NCBI GenBank assembly: GCA_002449955.1
Contig: DJYD01000061.1
Coordinates: 1-12,459, forward strand
Reading direction: 5' to 3'
Origin: Lachnospiraceae bacterium UBA6987
GTDB taxonomy: Bacteria; Bacillota; Clostridia; Lachnospirales; Lachnospiraceae
DNA length: 12,459 nt
In this document: in pieces, positions 5,048-11,568 of the stretch
How positions within the stretch are numbered: the first letter of the stretch is position 1
Layout: each line of letters begins with the position of its first letter
The notes under the pieces: model-generated
The model's input: the letters and a program-made list of their open reading frames with translations, nothing else
The model's database searches: none
What the model was told of the DNA's origin: nothing
Program-made: the position numbers and the translations under genes

Positions 5048-6786
5048 TGGAACAACTTCTTACTTTTCATGAAAACGATTTTCTGGGAAGCGTAACCCAT
5101 GTTGACACAGAGCAGATTATCATTGAAATAGAGAATCAGGGGATTATGGGAAAAATCTGCGTCGGAAACATCGTAGCGATTGAGACCGGAAAGCGCCATG
5201 AGTATTTAATCGCCCTAATTGACAAGGTGACCAGAAAGTATGTCGATGATTTTTCCGAAGATGAAGAAGACCCAGATGAAATCATGGTCTCATCTGCTGA
5301 CTATATCAAGGTTGGGATCATTGGTACTTATCACACAGTCATGGGTGGGGCGCATGATGTATTCAAGCGAGGCGTAGATTCCTTTCCGCAGATTGAAAGT
5401 AAGTGCTACTGCATCTCCGGTTCCAATTTGCAGAGTTTTATGAATATTCTGAGCAAAGACATTGCTTCCGACAAGCGACTAAAAATTGGTTCATTCTTGA
5501 TGGATGCGCAGGCAGACGCCGTGTTGGACGGGAATCGTTTCTTCCAGCGTCATGCGGCTATTTTAGGAAGCACTGGCTCCGGTAAAAGCTGGTGTGTGGC
5601 AAACATTTTAGAGAAAGCTAGTGCTCTTCCTTATGCTAACATTATCGTATTCGATATGCACGGAGAGTACGCCAGCCTATCTGAAGGCCCGGAGCGAATT
5701 GCCGAGCGGTTCAGGATTGCCGGACCGGGAGATCTCGAAAGCCTGTCGCAGGACGTGCTTTTCCTTCCGTACTGGCTTTTGAATCGCGAAGAATTGCTGT
5801 CAATGCTCCTTGACCGCAGCGATTCTAATGCACCGAACCAAGCTGCAAGATTTACCAAGCATATACGAGATTTAAAGCTAGCTACATTAACGCGAGAAGG
5901 TGAAGTCGAAACCATTAAGACCTTCACGGTAGATTCCCCAATTCCTTTTTTGATCAGTGATTTGATTGATAAACTGGTTACTGATGACACAACAAAAGGG
6001 GTCGGTAAAAATGGAACCGCCGTTAAAGGGGAATGGGAAGGAAAGCTTACTCGCTTTGTTTCACGCCTGAAAACAAAGGTTGAGGACAAAACTTACGGCT
6101 TTATGTTCCAGCCTCCAGAGGAAGTACAAGCTTATGGATGGCTGGCAAATATGCTCTGCAAGTTACTTGGATATGAGGACGGGAGAAAGGGCATTAAAAT
6201 TATCGACTTTTCTGAGGTCCCCTCGGATGTGCTGCCCGTAATAACCGGAACACTTGCAAGGCTGCTGTACAACATTCAATTCTGGGTTCAGCCAGAGCTT
6301 CGCACCCCATTTACGATCATCTGCGACGAGGCGCATCTATATCTACCAATTAAAGAAGATGCTGACGGAGTACAGAAGCAGGCGCTTTATAACTTCGAAC
6401 GCATCGCCAAAGAAGGACGAAAGTATGGAGTTTCAATTCTGGCGGTGAGCCAGCGTCCGGCTGACGTCAGTAAAACCATCCTCAGCCAGTGCAATAACTT
6501 CATTGTCCTTCGCTTGACAAATGAACGGGATAAGGGCGTCATCAAGAACCTTCTGCCAGATTCGCTGAAGAGCACCATTGAATTTCTGCCGCTTTTGGAT
6601 GTAGGAGAAGCTTTGGTCGTCGGAGATGCAATTCTTTTGCCGAGCAAGCTACTTTTAGACAAGCCTGCCGAATCTCACAGGCCAGTCAGCGCTACAAAGG
6701 ATTTTTGGAATGAATGGGATTCGAACTGCCCGAATAACAACGCAATTGCCAATGCAGTAGATGCATTGAGGAAACAATGCCGATAA
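5047..6786 (+). CDS. HerA-type FtsK/HerA superfamily ATPase of a SIR2-HerA system
   Basis: The 579-residue protein has a HAS-barrel-like N-terminus (about 1-95, beta-rich 'FLGSVTHVDTEQIIIEIE'). The motor core has Walker A GSTGSGKS (174-181), the HerA signature DMHGEY (203-208), Walker B 'IICDEAHL' (424-431) and 'AVSQRPADVSKTIL' (466-479), followed by the 'NFIVLRLTNERD' patch. Length and motif order fit bacterial HerA proteins, which form hexameric DNA translocases. The ATG at 5047 has AGGAGG 7-8 nt upstream, located inside the end of the SIR2 gene, and TAATG overlaps stop and start. With the SIR2 protein it forms a two-gene antiviral system known from systematic defence screens. No NurA nuclease gene is adjacent, which distinguishes it from the archaeal HerA-NurA repair pair. 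A strong hairpin follows 18 nt after the stop. Confidence 0.9.
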   Translation: MEQLLTFHENDFLGSVTHVDTEQIIIEIENQGIMGKICVGNIVAIETGKRHEYLIALIDKVTRKYVDDFSEDEEDPDEIMVSSADYIKVGIIGTYHTVMGGAHDVFKRGVDSFPQIESKCYCISGSNLQSFMNILSKDIASDKRLKIGSFLMDAQADAVLDGNRFFQRHAAILGSTGSGKSWCVANILEKASALPYANIIVFDMHGEYASLSEGPERIAERFRIAGPGDLESLSQDVLFLPYWLLNREELLSMLLDRSDSNAPNQAARFTKHIRDLKLATLTREGEVETIKTFTVDSPIPFLISDLIDKLVTDDTTKGVGKNGTAVKGEWEGKLTRFVSRLKTKVEDKTYGFMFQPPEEVQAYGWLANMLCKLLGYEDGRKGIKIIDFSEVPSDVLPVITGTLARLLYNIQFWVQPELRTPFTIICDEAHLYLPIKEDADGVQKQALYNFERIAKEGRKYGVSILAVSQRPADVSKTILSQCNNFIVLRLTNERDKGVIKNLLPDSLKSTIEFLPLLDVGEALVVGDAILLPSKLLLDKPAESHRPVSATKDFWNEWDSNCPNNNAIANAVDALRKQCR

Positions 6787-6804
6787 TAATAGAAAAACAC
6801 ATTG

Positions 6805-6843
6805 AGGAAGCCCAAAGCCGCAACAAATGGCTTTGGGCTTCCT
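6805..6843 (+). terminator. Terminator of the SIR2-HerA operon
   Basis: AGGAAGCCCAAAGCC (6805-6819) pairs perfectly over 15 bp with 6829-6843 around a 9-nt loop. The trailing bases are CCTTTGTGG, so the U-tract is weak. The very stable stem and its position 18 nt after the HerA stop still favour a terminator. Confidence 0.7.
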
Positions 6844-6891
6844 TTGTGGAGAAGCACAATTATAGCGGTGCTCTTCAGTCGCGATATGATC

Positions 6892-6917
6892 GGGTGGATT
6901 CGGCGGGTGGATTCGGC
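6892..6917. repeat. Perfect 13-bp tandem duplication
   Basis: GGGTGGATTCGGC occurs twice head to tail (6892-6904 and 6905-6917), upstream of the promoter region of the DUF6076 gene. It could be a duplicated regulator site or a slippage product. Confidence 0.7.
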
Positions 6918-6929
6918 ATTTCAAAGTCC

Positions 6930-6958
6930 GTTTTTTGGGACACCTTTTATGAGATAAT
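6930..6958 (+). promoter_or_regulatory. Possible extended -10 promoter of the DUF6076/sigma operon
   Basis: TGAGATAAT (6950-6958) fits an extended -10 (TGn then GATAAT). The -35 region (6930-6936, GTTTTTT) is poor. The leader to the ATG at 6997 would be about 30 nt. Confidence 0.4.
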
Positions 6959-6974
6959 GATGTTTGCCAAAGGG

Positions 6975-6988
6975 AAAAAAAGGGGGGG
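6975..6988 (+). promoter_or_regulatory. A7-G7 homopolymer tract forming the ribosome binding site
   Basis: Seven A residues (6975-6981) are followed by seven G residues (6982-6988), ending 8 nt before the ATG at 6997. The G-run supplies the Shine-Dalgarno pairing, so slippage in it would change spacing and pairing. Confidence 0.6.
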
Positions 6989-6996
6989 CGATTGTT

Positions 6997-8097
6997 ATGA
7001 AAATTGCCGAGCACAACATACTGACGCTGGACTATTGGCGGGACGAGGTCTCCTATCAGGGCATCACGCTGCCCTCCGGCACCATCGGCTGTGCCGCGCT
7101 GAACATTCCGGACGATGTGATCGACAGGCTGAAACAGATCTACCTGCCCTTGCTGACGACGGTCGAGGCTGTGAACAATCTCCGGCTCAAACCGGAGCTG
7201 CTCGCGCCGTGCAGAGACAGCATCCTGCAAATGTTGGAGCTGCTGCAGAAAGAAAACACGTTTCCATTGCTGAATTATTCGTATTACCTCAAGCGCATCC
7301 CGGAGATCTTCACTGATGAAAACATGAAAAAGGCGGAAGCCTACGTGAAGCTCGCCGCCATGAATCTGCCTGCCGCCATGACCAATCAGCTCAAAAGCGG
7401 ACTTGGACTCACAAAAGTGATCGCGATCTGCGCACAGCTGCCGGATTCACTTGTCATGTTCAAACAAGGTCTGCTGCCCTTTGCCCAAGCCCTGCATGAA
7501 AGTGACCGCGCGACGGAGGACTATGCGGCGGTGTTCGGTGAGTATTTCCCCGAGTTCCCGGAGTTTTCGCTCTCCGAGCCGTCCTGGATGTCGCTGATCA
7601 ATGTTTCCATGCAGTATCTGCGCACGATCCTACCGGGGAAGGATGCTCCGCAGCTTGTAAAGCGCATGCACTTCGTCTCCTTTGTAGGGATGCTCCGATA
7701 CGATCTCTTCGAGGGACTCTGCGTCGGCCATGCTCCGCGGAAATGCCCGATCTGCGGAAGATGGTTTCTGACCACCGATGCCCGGCACACGAAGTATTGC
7801 GGAGGATTTGCCCCCGGCGATTCGAAGGGCCGCACCTGCCGGCAGCTTGGGAATCTGCAGGGGCGGGAAAAACGGGAGCTGGCGGACGATCATCCGTTGA
7901 AGGTGATCTATAACCGGCGCATGAACACGATCCAGGTTTATTTGCGCCGGGGCACATTGGATGAGGCAACAGCGGAAAAGATGAAACGCCTTGCCCGGAA
8001 CAAACTGGAGCGCGCCATTTCCGATTCCGCCTATGCCAACGGCAGTTATACGGACGAAATGGAACAGGACGCTCTTTTAACAGAGGCCACAAGTTGA
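6997..8097 (+). CDS. DUF6076-type zinc-finger protein
   Basis: The 366-residue protein begins MKIAEHNILTLDYW. The N-terminal ~240 residues are mostly helical without a recognisable catalytic motif. A compact zinc-binding module follows: 'CPICGRWFLTTDARHTKYC' with C250, C253, H264 and C268, then C281 in 'GRTCRQL'. The following 'REKRELADDHPLKVIYNRRMNTIQVYLRRG' is basic and helix-rich, as in DNA- or RNA-binding tails. I recognise this arrangement as the DUF6076 family of gut Firmicutes elements; its function is unknown. The ATG at 6997 follows a G-rich ribosome binding site; an upstream in-frame TTG at 6964 would need to start before that site and is less likely. The sigma-like gene starts 20 nt after its stop, which points to one operon and perhaps a shared regulatory role (inference). 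Confidence 0.75.
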   Translation: MKIAEHNILTLDYWRDEVSYQGITLPSGTIGCAALNIPDDVIDRLKQIYLPLLTTVEAVNNLRLKPELLAPCRDSILQMLELLQKENTFPLLNYSYYLKRIPEIFTDENMKKAEAYVKLAAMNLPAAMTNQLKSGLGLTKVIAICAQLPDSLVMFKQGLLPFAQALHESDRATEDYAAVFGEYFPEFPEFSLSEPSWMSLINVSMQYLRTILPGKDAPQLVKRMHFVSFVGMLRYDLFEGLCVGHAPRKCPICGRWFLTTDARHTKYCGGFAPGDSKGRTCRQLGNLQGREKRELADDHPLKVIYNRRMNTIQVYLRRGTLDEATAEKMKRLARNKLERAISDSAYANGSYTDEMEQDALLTEATS

Positions 8098-8117
8098 AAG
8101 CGAATGGAGGTGAGACC

Positions 8118-9392
8118 GTGGCTGTCTATAGTAAGAGATACCCCTTCTGCGCTGAGGAAGGCAGCGGTCTCACGCTGCTGGAGGCAGAACGGGCCTTCCA
8201 GCTTTTTCCCGATCCGCCGAAGGTGGAAAACCTTAACGATTACATCGTGTTGGCGGTCAATGGGGATGAAAACGGCTTCCCGTTCTTTCTCCATGCGTAT
8301 GAGGAACGGCTCAACCGCCGCATTCGTGGTTTTCTTCTGCGAGAGGGTTTTCGAAATACCGAGCCGGATCGCCTGTTCGATTATAAGCTGGCCTGCGTGC
8401 GTGCCATGCTGGAGGTTTTGCCAGACTATGATCCCAACGGCGGCGCGAGCTTTCTGACCTATGCACATCATGACATTGAAAACGCCATGATCGGGCAGCG
8501 TAAAAACGAAGAGGGCGGCTCCTTCGCAAGTCTCGATGAATACAAAGCCGTCCGAAAAGCCGGAAGACTCTATCGTGAGAATCATGAGAAAACACGAGAA
8601 GCAGTCAAGGCCATTGCCGAGGCCGAGCGCTGCAGCGAACAAACCGCGGAGGCTCATCTGGCCACGGCGCTGAAGAATCGGAGCCGGGCGGACTTCTATC
8701 CCCGCACGGAAAGAGACGACGATGGAAATATCTTTGAACGGGATCCCGACGTCAGTCACGATGATTGCTGGGAATACGCTTCTGTTCTGTGGGGCTGGGT
8801 TCAGGCGGAGTGGGTACAGGAAGCGTTTGAAAAGCTCAGCTTCCGCGAACAGACACTTCTGGAAAAGCGCAACGCAATCTGCATGACCTGCGGGCGCGTC
8901 AGTGATTGGAGGAAGCGCATCGGCTTTGAAGATCTCGCCGTGCTGTTTGAGGGCAGCGGGACCAGCGGTGCGGAACGTGCGTATCAGCGGGCGCTGGAAA
9001 AAATGATGAAGCATCTGTCTAGGTGTGAGGTCTTTCATGTTTTGCAATTGCGGCTGATTTCGCAGGAGAAGAAAAACAAAAAAATCGCCGCCGCAGTCTA
9101 CTCCTATTGGGCAGACTACGACGGCGAATGGGGCGAGATCCGTTTTGACTTTTTGAAGAACGAGGCCGAAATCATAAAGCTGGCAGACGGAGATTTTGTC
9201 AAAAGCCAGCCTTTCGCAAAACGCGCGATCCAGGAGATCCGGGCAATCGAAAATGATAAGCACCCCAAGAAGCTGACCGTTCCGTTTTGGTACGAATGGG
9301 AAGCTCCGCAGGCTGTGAGAGGGCGCACACTTTCCTGCAACGTGCCGCGCACCGACTCCGATCGCGGCATGATCATTCGATGGGTGGATTAG
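8118..9392 (+). CDS. Sigma-70-like protein with long C-terminal extension
   Basis: The 424-residue protein has a region-2-like segment (about 40-127) including 'DYKLACVRAMLEVLPDYDPN' and 'GGASFLTYAHHDIENAM', the counterpart of the FDPxxGxxFxTYAxxxIxxA core of sigma factors. A short HTH-like stretch with 'AIAEAERCSEQTAEAHLATA' (165-184) could be region 3. A region-4-like HTH lies at about 238-300 ('LSFREQTLLEKRNAI' ... 'GFEDLAVLFEGSGTSGAERA' ... 'YQRALEKM'). Residues 310-424 form an additional domain, rich in W and charged residues, that ordinary sigma factors lack. GTG at 8118 was chosen because GGAGG ends 7 nt upstream; a TTG at 8094 would overlap the end of the DUF6076 gene and has no comparable site. 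It may direct transcription of element genes (inference). It could instead be a sigma-fold regulator without polymerase binding. Confidence 0.7.
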   Translation: MAVYSKRYPFCAEEGSGLTLLEAERAFQLFPDPPKVENLNDYIVLAVNGDENGFPFFLHAYEERLNRRIRGFLLREGFRNTEPDRLFDYKLACVRAMLEVLPDYDPNGGASFLTYAHHDIENAMIGQRKNEEGGSFASLDEYKAVRKAGRLYRENHEKTREAVKAIAEAERCSEQTAEAHLATALKNRSRADFYPRTERDDDGNIFERDPDVSHDDCWEYASVLWGWVQAEWVQEAFEKLSFREQTLLEKRNAICMTCGRVSDWRKRIGFEDLAVLFEGSGTSGAERAYQRALEKMMKHLSRCEVFHVLQLRLISQEKKNKKIAAAVYSYWADYDGEWGEIRFDFLKNEAEIIKLADGDFVKSQPFAKRAIQEIRAIENDKHPKKLTVPFWYEWEAPQAVRGRTLSCNVPRTDSDRGMIIRWVD

Positions 9393-9405
9393 TAAAACGC
9401 GAGAA

Positions 9406-9476
9406 GATGCTTTCATTTTGAAAGCACTTCGAGCATACAGATCCGAAACGTGATAGCATTTTGAAAGCATCTTTTT
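9406..9476 (+). terminator. Possible terminator with two alternative pairings
   Basis: GATGCTTTCA (9406-9415) can pair with TGAAAGCATC (9462-9471), which is followed by five T residues. The same 5' arm can instead form a local 8-bp hairpin with TGAAAGCA (9419-9426) around a TTT loop. It lies 13 nt after the sigma-like gene. The arrangement arises from a duplicated CATTTTGAAAGCA-like segment and could terminate or attenuate the transcript. Confidence 0.45.
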
Positions 9477-9574
9477 GAGAAATGGCGCTGCGGCGGGACG
9501 GGAGACGGGAGCTTTTATATACCTCTTGTTCCGCCGGAAGCTCATGCTCCATTGCATTCCGCACACGCTTCCAA

Positions 9575-9625
9575 CTCCTTCCCCGAATGAAAGCCCAGCG
9601 AAGCGGGTTTCATTCGGAAAAGGAG
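9575..9625 (+). other. Hairpin with conserved GCCCAGCGAAGCGGG core
   Basis: CCGAATGAAA (9583-9592) pairs with TTTCATTCGG (9608-9617). After a bulged G, CCC (9594-9596) pairs with GGG (9605-9607). An outer CTCCTT/AAGGAG pairing (9575-9580, 9620-9625) is separated by a 2x2 internal loop. The core matches that of the hairpin at 446-480 (opposite strand), while the outer stem differs yet stays paired. A purine-rich tail follows in both. Confidence 0.65.
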
Positions 9626-9687
9626 GAACAAGGTCATCGGTCGATGTGACCGCGCAGGCGCGGCCACATGACCTTATGGCCTTGTTC
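9626..9687 (+). other. Long multi-segment stem
   Basis: GAACAAGG (9626-9633) pairs with CCTTGTTC (9680-9687). Inside, GGTC (9639-9642) pairs with GACC (9670-9673), ATGTG with CACAT, and CCGCG with CGCGG, capped by CAGG. Small internal loops separate the segments. It begins directly after the 9575-9625 hairpin, so the two may stack. Confidence 0.55.
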
Positions 9688-9779
9688 GGACGCAACAAAA
9701 GGTATAACACACTAGACCTTGCGAGCAAGATCGTGTGCCAAAGGCGGCCTCCCCGCCCTCCTTTGGAAACCTCCCGGGT

Positions 9780-9836
9780 ACCGGCAACAGCATTTCCTCG
9801 TGTAAGATCGAAATGCTTTTTGCCGGTATTTATTTT
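9780..9836 (+). terminator. Strong rho-independent terminator
   Basis: ACCGGCAA (9780-9787) and AGCATTTC (9789-9796) pair with GAAATGCT (9810-9817) and TTGCCGGT (9820-9827), giving 16 bp with a C/TT internal mismatch. ATTTATTTT follows. It is the end point of the hairpin chain described for 9509-9836. Confidence 0.8.
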
Positions 9837-9847
9837 CCCCCGTGTGC

Positions 9848-9874
9848 CACAAAAATGCAAAATCGGTTTTTGTG
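9848..9874. other. 8-bp hairpin CACAAAAA/TTTTTGTG
   Basis: A perfect 8-bp inverted repeat (9848-9855, 9867-9874) with an 11-nt loop lies between two terminators. The stem is AT-rich, so it may be a minor additional stop signal in either direction or only a protein site. Confidence 0.4.
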
Positions 9875-9890
9875 ACAACGGCGGAAAATG

Positions 9891-9942
9891 AAAAAGCGGA
9901 TCGAAATCGCACGAGAAAAGTGTGCAGTTCCGATCCGTTTTT
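9891..9942. terminator. Bidirectional terminator between the accessory region and purB
   Basis: CGGATCG (9897-9903) pairs with CGATCCG (9931-9937), with an inner GCAC/GTGC pairing. Five A residues precede the stem (9891-9895) and five T residues follow it (9938-9942), so it can stop transcription in both directions. It lies about 200 nt beyond the purB stop and faces the plus-strand transcripts from the left. Confidence 0.7.
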
Positions 9943-9958
9943 GTAAGCGAAAGATGAG

Positions 9959-10096
9959 CACTATTCAATGAATGCCCGTCAATGATCATGTGCAGGGTAT
10001 CAATCTTCCCACGAAGTTGATCCGCTGGCTTTTCAAGCAATTACTCCAGATATTGTTATCTCAAAAACGGTACTGTTATTACTTTCTTGAATAGTG
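9959..10096. repeat. 138-bp segment bounded by 10-bp inverted repeats
   Basis: CACTATTCAA (9959-9968) and TTGAATAGTG (10087-10096) are perfect inverted copies at the ends of a more AT-rich, gene-free segment between the bidirectional terminator and purB. It resembles a MITE-sized remnant, but I see no flanking target duplication. On the minus strand a fragment reads 'LEKPADQLRGKIDTL', which could be debris of a gene; this is weak. The rest of 10097-10140 holds only a short imperfect hairpin (GATATTC/GAATACC). Confidence 0.45.
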
Positions 10097-10140
10097 GGTT
10101 GGGCTGATATTCCGCAAGAATACCAAGGAACTATCATCGC

Positions 10141-11556
10141 TTAAACATCGAGAGTTGTTTCGGTAAGCACTGCATCGTTCAGCACAGAAAGAATACTCGA
10201 AAGGAAGGCCTCCACCTGTTGCTCACAGCGTCCGGTATAGTTGCATGGCTCCAGAAGCGCTTCCAGTTCCGCCTCGCTCATGCCAAATTCCGGGCAGGAG
10301 GCAAGACGGGAGAGCAGATCGCAGTCGCCTCCGTCCTTCATCCGGGCTGTCGCCTCCATGGAGCAGCGGCGGATGATCTCGTGCAGCTGCTGCCGGTCGC
10401 CGCCGCGTTTGACGGCTTCCATAAGCAGATTCTCCGTTGCAATGAAAGGCAGATATTCCCGCACCGTCTTGTCCACGATCTTCTCGTTCACCCGCAGCCC
10501 CCCACTCACATTCTGCAGCAGGCGCAAGACAGCATCGGCGCAGAGAAAGCTCTCCGGCAGGGACAGACGGCGGTTGGCCGAGTCGTCCAACGTGCGCTCA
10601 AGCCACTGGGCTGCAGCGGTAAGTGGGGCGTTTAAAGCCTCTGTCATCAGATAGCGACTCAGGGAGCAGATGCGCTCGCAGCGCATGGGATTGCGTTTAT
10701 AGGCCATGGCGGAGGAGCCGATCTGCTTTTCCTCAAAGGGCTCTTCCAGCTGGCGGTCATGCTGGAGAAGGCGGATGTCCTGCGCCATGCGGCAGGCGCT
10801 CTGGCCGATGGCGCTCAGGCAGTTGAGGATGCGGCTGTCTGTTTTGCGGGGGTAGGTCTGCCCGCAGACGGGAAAGCACTCCGTGAAATCAAACTCTGCG
10901 GCGATGCGGCGGTTGAGCTCGTCGATCTTCGTCTCGTCGCCCTCAAAGAGTTCGAGGAAGCTCGCCTCCGTGCCGGTCGTGCCGCGGCAGCCGAGAAAGC
11001 GCAGCGTCCCGAGCACGAAGTCCAGCTCCTCGAGATCGGACTGGAGATCCTGCATCCAGAGCGTCGCGCGTTTTCCGACCGTGACAAGCTGCGCGGGCTG
11101 GTAATGGGTATAGCCCAGCGTCGGCGTGGCCTTGTAACGCTCCGCAAAGACAGCGAGGTTTTTCAGCACCTTGAGCAGTTCGCCTCGCAGATAGCGCAGC
11201 GCCTCGCGATAGAGGATCAGATCGCCGTTGTCGGTAACATAGCAGCTTGTCGCGCCCAGGTGGAGGATGCCCGCCGCCGAGGGCGCAGCTTTTCCATAGG
11301 CGTAGACATGCGCCATCACGTCGTGCCGCACCTCCTTCTCCCGCGCGGCGGCACAGGCAAAGTCGATATCCGTGATGTGCTCCTCCAGTTCCTGTACCTG
11401 CTCGGTAGTAATAGGCAAACCCAGCTCGTGCTCGGCCCGCGCCAGGGCGACCCACAGCCTCCGCCAGGTCTCGATCCTTTTTTGCGGGGAGAACAGCTCC
11501 AGCATGAAAGCGGAGGCATAGCGGGAGGCGAGCGGGGATTCATAGCGACCGTTCAT
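10141..11556 (-). CDS. purB: Adenylosuccinate lyase
   Basis: The 471-residue enzyme removes fumarate from SAICAR and from adenylosuccinate in purine synthesis. It shows 'RYESPLASRYAS' at the N-terminus, 'RHDVMAHVYAYG' (77-88, active-site His region), 'LGATSCYVTDNGDL' (100-113), 'TLGYTHYQPAQ' (146-156, with H151) and the superfamily signature loop 'GSSAMAYKRNPM' (280-291) carrying the catalytic serine. 'ERTLDDSANRR' follows. Length and motif spelling resemble the longer form also found in animals more than the shorter E. coli or B. subtilis forms. It starts 12 nt after the purA stop, with AAGGAAGGA overlapping that stop, so it is co-transcribed with purA. Codon use is GC-rich and even, consistent with a resident housekeeping gene. 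Confidence 0.95.
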   Translation of the reverse strand: MNGRYESPLASRYASAFMLELFSPQKRIETWRRLWVALARAEHELGLPITTEQVQELEEHITDIDFACAAAREKEVRHDVMAHVYAYGKAAPSAAGILHLGATSCYVTDNGDLILYREALRYLRGELLKVLKNLAVFAERYKATPTLGYTHYQPAQLVTVGKRATLWMQDLQSDLEELDFVLGTLRFLGCRGTTGTEASFLELFEGDETKIDELNRRIAAEFDFTECFPVCGQTYPRKTDSRILNCLSAIGQSACRMAQDIRLLQHDRQLEEPFEEKQIGSSAMAYKRNPMRCERICSLSRYLMTEALNAPLTAAAQWLERTLDDSANRRLSLPESFLCADAVLRLLQNVSGGLRVNEKIVDKTVREYLPFIATENLLMEAVKRGGDRQQLHEIIRRCSMEATARMKDGGDCDLLSRLASCPEFGMSEAELEALLEPCNYTGRCEQQVEAFLSSILSVLNDAVLTETTLDV

Positions 11557-11568
11557 AGGCGTCCTTCC

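Larger units (their letters stand above)
9509..9836 (+). ncRNA. Candidate structured RNA: chain of hairpins ending in a terminator
   Basis: Successive inverted repeats fill this gene-free stretch. GAGCTT/AAGCTC (9509-9543) has an inner TTCC/GGAA. Next are the shared-core hairpin (9575-9625), a long branched stem (9626-9687), CACAC/GTGTG with inner CTTG/CAAG (9708-9737), and CCAAAGG/CCTTTGG (9738-9766). The stretch ends with a terminator (9780-9836). The U-tail fixes the likely direction as plus. It may be the 3' untranslated region of the sigma-like operon or a separate RNA. No promoter of its own is clear, and I cannot assign it to a known RNA family. The call rests only on density of pairing. 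Confidence 0.35.

Noticed and set aside
6871..6890. Third copy of the inverted-repeat arm (TTCAGTCGC)
   Set aside because: Only 9 bases match, the 8-bp ACGGATGG units are absent, and a match of this length is expected by chance in a window of this size.
6844..6996. Small protein in the HerA-DUF6076 spacer
   Set aside because: A short open frame exists, but it includes the terminator hairpin and tandem duplication, has no ribosome site, and overlaps the promoter and start of DUF6076 in another frame.
8046..10040. Minus-strand open frame of 664 codons
   Set aside because: It lies antisense to the sigma-like gene and runs through several terminators and hairpins. Its translation is low-complexity in places, with no recognisable domain; it is a shadow of the GC-rich plus-strand gene.
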